In this document: one piece after another, positions 62,448 to 64,000 of the stretch
How positions within the stretch are numbered: position 1 is the stretch's first letter
Layout: each line of letters begins with the position of its first letter
NCBI RefSeq assembly: GCF_006175985.1
Contig: NZ_SRSH01000017.1
Location: 46,020-110,019 of the forward strand
Reading direction: 5' to 3'
Source of the DNA: Methylotetracoccus oryzae
Lineage (GTDB): Bacteria > Pseudomonadota > Gammaproteobacteria > Methylococcales > Methylococcaceae
Length of the DNA: 64,000 bases
The notes under the pieces: model-generated
Database searches by the model: none
What the model was told of the DNA's origin: nothing
The model's input: only the letters and a program-made list of their open reading frames with translations
Translations under genes and position numbers: made by a program

Positions 62448-62475
62448 AAAAAAAGACCCCCGTTGCCGGGGGTCT
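62448..62475 (-). terminator. Rho-independent terminator of the protease gene
   Basis: On the minus strand, an 8-bp GC-rich stem (GGGGGTCT region 62468-62475 with 62454-62461, short loop) is followed by a T-tract (plus-strand A run 62448-62454). It lies about 70 bases after the protease stop codon. Confidence 0.9.
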
Positions 62476-62545
62476 CAGAAATCAGATCCGACTCGTCGGC
62501 CCTGCGTGCGGAGGCCAGAAGGCCGGAGCCGATAGCCGAAGAAGT

Positions 62546-63541
62546 TCAGCAGTTACCGGGCGCCAGAGCGCAGGTCGAGTTCAGGATCGATTGGAAGTTG
62601 GCATTGAACTGCGAAGCGCCGAGTATCTTCACGTTCGGATCGGTGTACCCATAAGAGGTCACCCCCACGACCGCGTTACGGGTGACGCGGCTCCCCGTCG
62701 GGGCAGCCGCAGCAGGGTCGCCAAAGTTCTCGACCCAGGGGCCACCGCTCGAGCCCCCGGTCATATCACTGCCATATTCATACGCGGTACTGCCCGCCAC
62801 ACCGGAACCGCGATGGTCCCCGGCATCATTGCGTTGCATGATCGCGCAGCTATCGAAGTTGCAGGGATAGCCGAGCATGGTCACGTGGGTATCAGACAGA
62901 TGCCCGATCTCAACATTGAGCTTTCCGACCGTTGCGCCCACCGTTCTTGTCACCGCACTTGGCGGCGTGGCTTGATCTACCAGTTCCAGAAGACCGAAAT
63001 CTTCGTTGTTCGGCAAGGCACCGGCGCTGGTCACCCAAGCGGTCGGAATGGTGGCATGGGACCAGTTCCAGGTACCGTACGGACGATTTGCAGGTGGCGC
63101 CTTGGTACCGTCGAAACCCGGAATGAACGCCCAGTTGGTGTGCCAGCCGATGCCATCGGTGTAAAGGCAATGTGCCGCGGTGACAATCAGCCGGTTTTTG
63201 ATCACTGATGCGGAACACTGAAAGTCGCCCTGCCCCGGGACCGAGAAGTAAAGCTTGCCGACTGACCGATACGGCCGCGCCTTGTTCGCAGATTGCGGCG
63301 TGATGCGAGATCGGGTGAAGTCGAGATTCGCGGTCCCGAAGCTCTGGCTGATCAGCCCGCCGCTATCCCGTGTCGGCAACAGTGGCTGGGCGCTGGCTAC
63401 TCGATCGGTCGTCCAATAAGCCTCTGACGACGACGCCAGCGCCTGCCGATTGGCCACAGTTACGCCAGGGTCGTAAGCCATCGCGGTGCCCGTGAGCGCG
63501 CTAACCACCGCGAATGCCATGACTTGTCGTGTGATGTTCAT
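62546..63541 (-). CDS. secreted trypsin-like serine protease
   Basis: Chymotrypsin-fold (S1-type) endopeptidase, 331 residues, exported. Signal peptide about 1-22 (AFAVVSALTGTAMA). Catalytic His in IVTAAHCLY, Asp in NNEDFGLLEL and Ser in GGSSGGPW. An extra N-terminal region of about 90 residues may be a propeptide. Cys pairs (CNFDSC, TCALAPGNC) suit an extracellular enzyme. ATG 63541 follows a purine-rich site (AAGGGGGC); a longer frame upstream has no signal. Ends at a clear terminator; single gene. Confidence 0.9.
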   Translation of the reverse strand: MNITRQVMAFAVVSALTGTAMAYDPGVTVANRQALASSSEAYWTTDRVASAQPLLPTRDSGGLISQSFGTANLDFTRSRITPQSANKARPYRSVGKLYFSVPGQGDFQCSASVIKNRLIVTAAHCLYTDGIGWHTNWAFIPGFDGTKAPPANRPYGTWNWSHATIPTAWVTSAGALPNNEDFGLLELVDQATPPSAVTRTVGATVGKLNVEIGHLSDTHVTMLGYPCNFDSCAIMQRNDAGDHRGSGVAGSTAYEYGSDMTGGSSGGPWVENFGDPAAAAPTGSRVTRNAVVGVTSYGYTDPNVKILGASQFNANFQSILNSTCALAPGNC

Positions 63542-64000
63542 TTTTCTGCCCCCTTTATGGATCAAACATTGGAGGGCATAGATTAGGAGCCACTCGCGCC
63601 ATTCCGGAGTGAAGTATTCACCCTGCGCGTGGCCACTAATACCAAAGTGGTATCCTCGATGGCGCGGTGTGCGCACGGTCCGACCGGCTCCGAGCCCGGC
63701 GGGCCATTGGTTCGTTCGCTCTCGCGTCAGACTGGTTACGGGTCCACCGAATTAGTCTGGAAAAGCCCCGTTAACACGGTCGCTCCCCTGTTCGCACTTG
63801 CGGATTGATACGGGACGTTCGGCAAATGGATTCAGGGAGGATAGGCCATGACTTTGGGGCCCCACCCAACGGCGGTTGGTAGCGTCCGTCAAGGTGGTGT
63901 AATTTTCGGGGGCGAACTCCGGCTCAGATGAGTTCTTCAGTCTGCAGTCAGTCCGGGTAATGGGTCCATCCCGACGCTGTGCTCTGTCATGGTGTGTTGG
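63542..64000. other. right-edge non-coding region
   Basis: Upstream region of the protease gene. It contains TATTCACC (63615-63622) and a perfect ATACCA-AAG-TGGTAT inverted repeat (63639-63653), both candidate regulatory sites. No gene is supported between here and the window end. Confidence 0.4.

Larger units (their letters stand above)
61652..62545. other. 894-base non-coding region with repeats and hairpins
   Basis: Between the protease terminator and the secreted-protein gene. It holds a direct repeat AATATTCA at 61776-61783 and 61786-61793 (10-base pitch), a TCGGGC-GAA-GCCCGA hairpin (61895-61909), an ATCGACC/GGTCGAT pair (61911-61940), and a GC hairpin (62333-62353). No gene is supported. 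The direct repeat may be an operator. Confidence 0.4.

Noticed and set aside
1..64000. tRNA or rRNA genes
   Set aside because: I did not recognise any cloverleaf with CCA-type ends or rRNA segments by eye. A tRNAscan run would be needed to exclude one.

Overview
The window looks like chromosome from a GC-rich gammaproteobacterium. The evidence is the type IV pilus pilT-pilU pair beside yggS-proC-yggT, the trmJ-cysE operon divergent from suhB, and RodZ, RmuC, XseA/XseB and CstA homologues. The genus cannot be named from sequence alone. No rRNA, tRNA, CRISPR array, complete insertion sequence or prophage was recognised. About fifty protein genes are supported, mostly single genes or short operons on both strands.

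Layout, left half. 0.2-2.4 kb: pilT-pilU, preceded by a likely small-RNA unit with its own promoter and terminator. 3.2-7.2 kb: a 22-codon micro-ORF coupled to an unusual zinc-finger/methyltransferase gene, then yggS-proC-yggT. 7.3-9.7 kb: a membrane-anchored MutS-type ATPase gene and gloB. 10-20 kb: an HTTM/DCC fusion, a hypothetical protein, rmuC, a sugar-type C-methyltransferase, rodZ, xseB and an xseA with an extra N-terminal domain, then AlkB-like and Nudix genes. 20-25.5 kb: rhomboid protease, D,D-dipeptidase, YbbN-type thioredoxin, a region with three DnaA-box-like sites, cysE, trmJ and suhB. 25.5-31.7 kb: large MscS channel, CstA, L,D-transpeptidase, LEA-like lipoprotein.

Layout, right half. 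31.8-37.3 kb: phospholipase-D-type cardiolipin synthase, UDP-glucuronate epimerase, mobB-moeA, galE. 37.4-38.9 kb: a small membrane protein and an exported ScyD/ScyE-like protein. 39.9-46.5 kb: a 2181-residue repeat protein with FG-GAP, 96-residue tandem, cadherin-like, VCBS and RTX modules, probably secreted by a type I system encoded elsewhere. 46.8-51.8 kb: DUF2834 protein, YjdM, lipoproteins (one with a histidine-rich tail), a squalene-hopene-cyclase-family protein and a PPOX-family protein. 52.5-59.4 kb: an accessory region with an alginate-lyase-like exported protein, a methyltransferase, and a tightly overlapping glycosyltransferase / radical SAM / short-chain dehydrogenase operon. 60-64 kb: a gene-poor stretch with stacked inverted repeats, a secreted protein of unknown function and a secreted trypsin-like protease with a clear terminator.

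The points most worth following are the small RNA beside pilT, the micro-ORF/methyltransferase pair, the DUF5710-XseA fusion, the membrane-bound MutS-like ATPase, the DnaA-box region near 22.6 kb, the radical SAM/glycosyltransferase operon, and the structured repeat at 60.57-60.72 kb.
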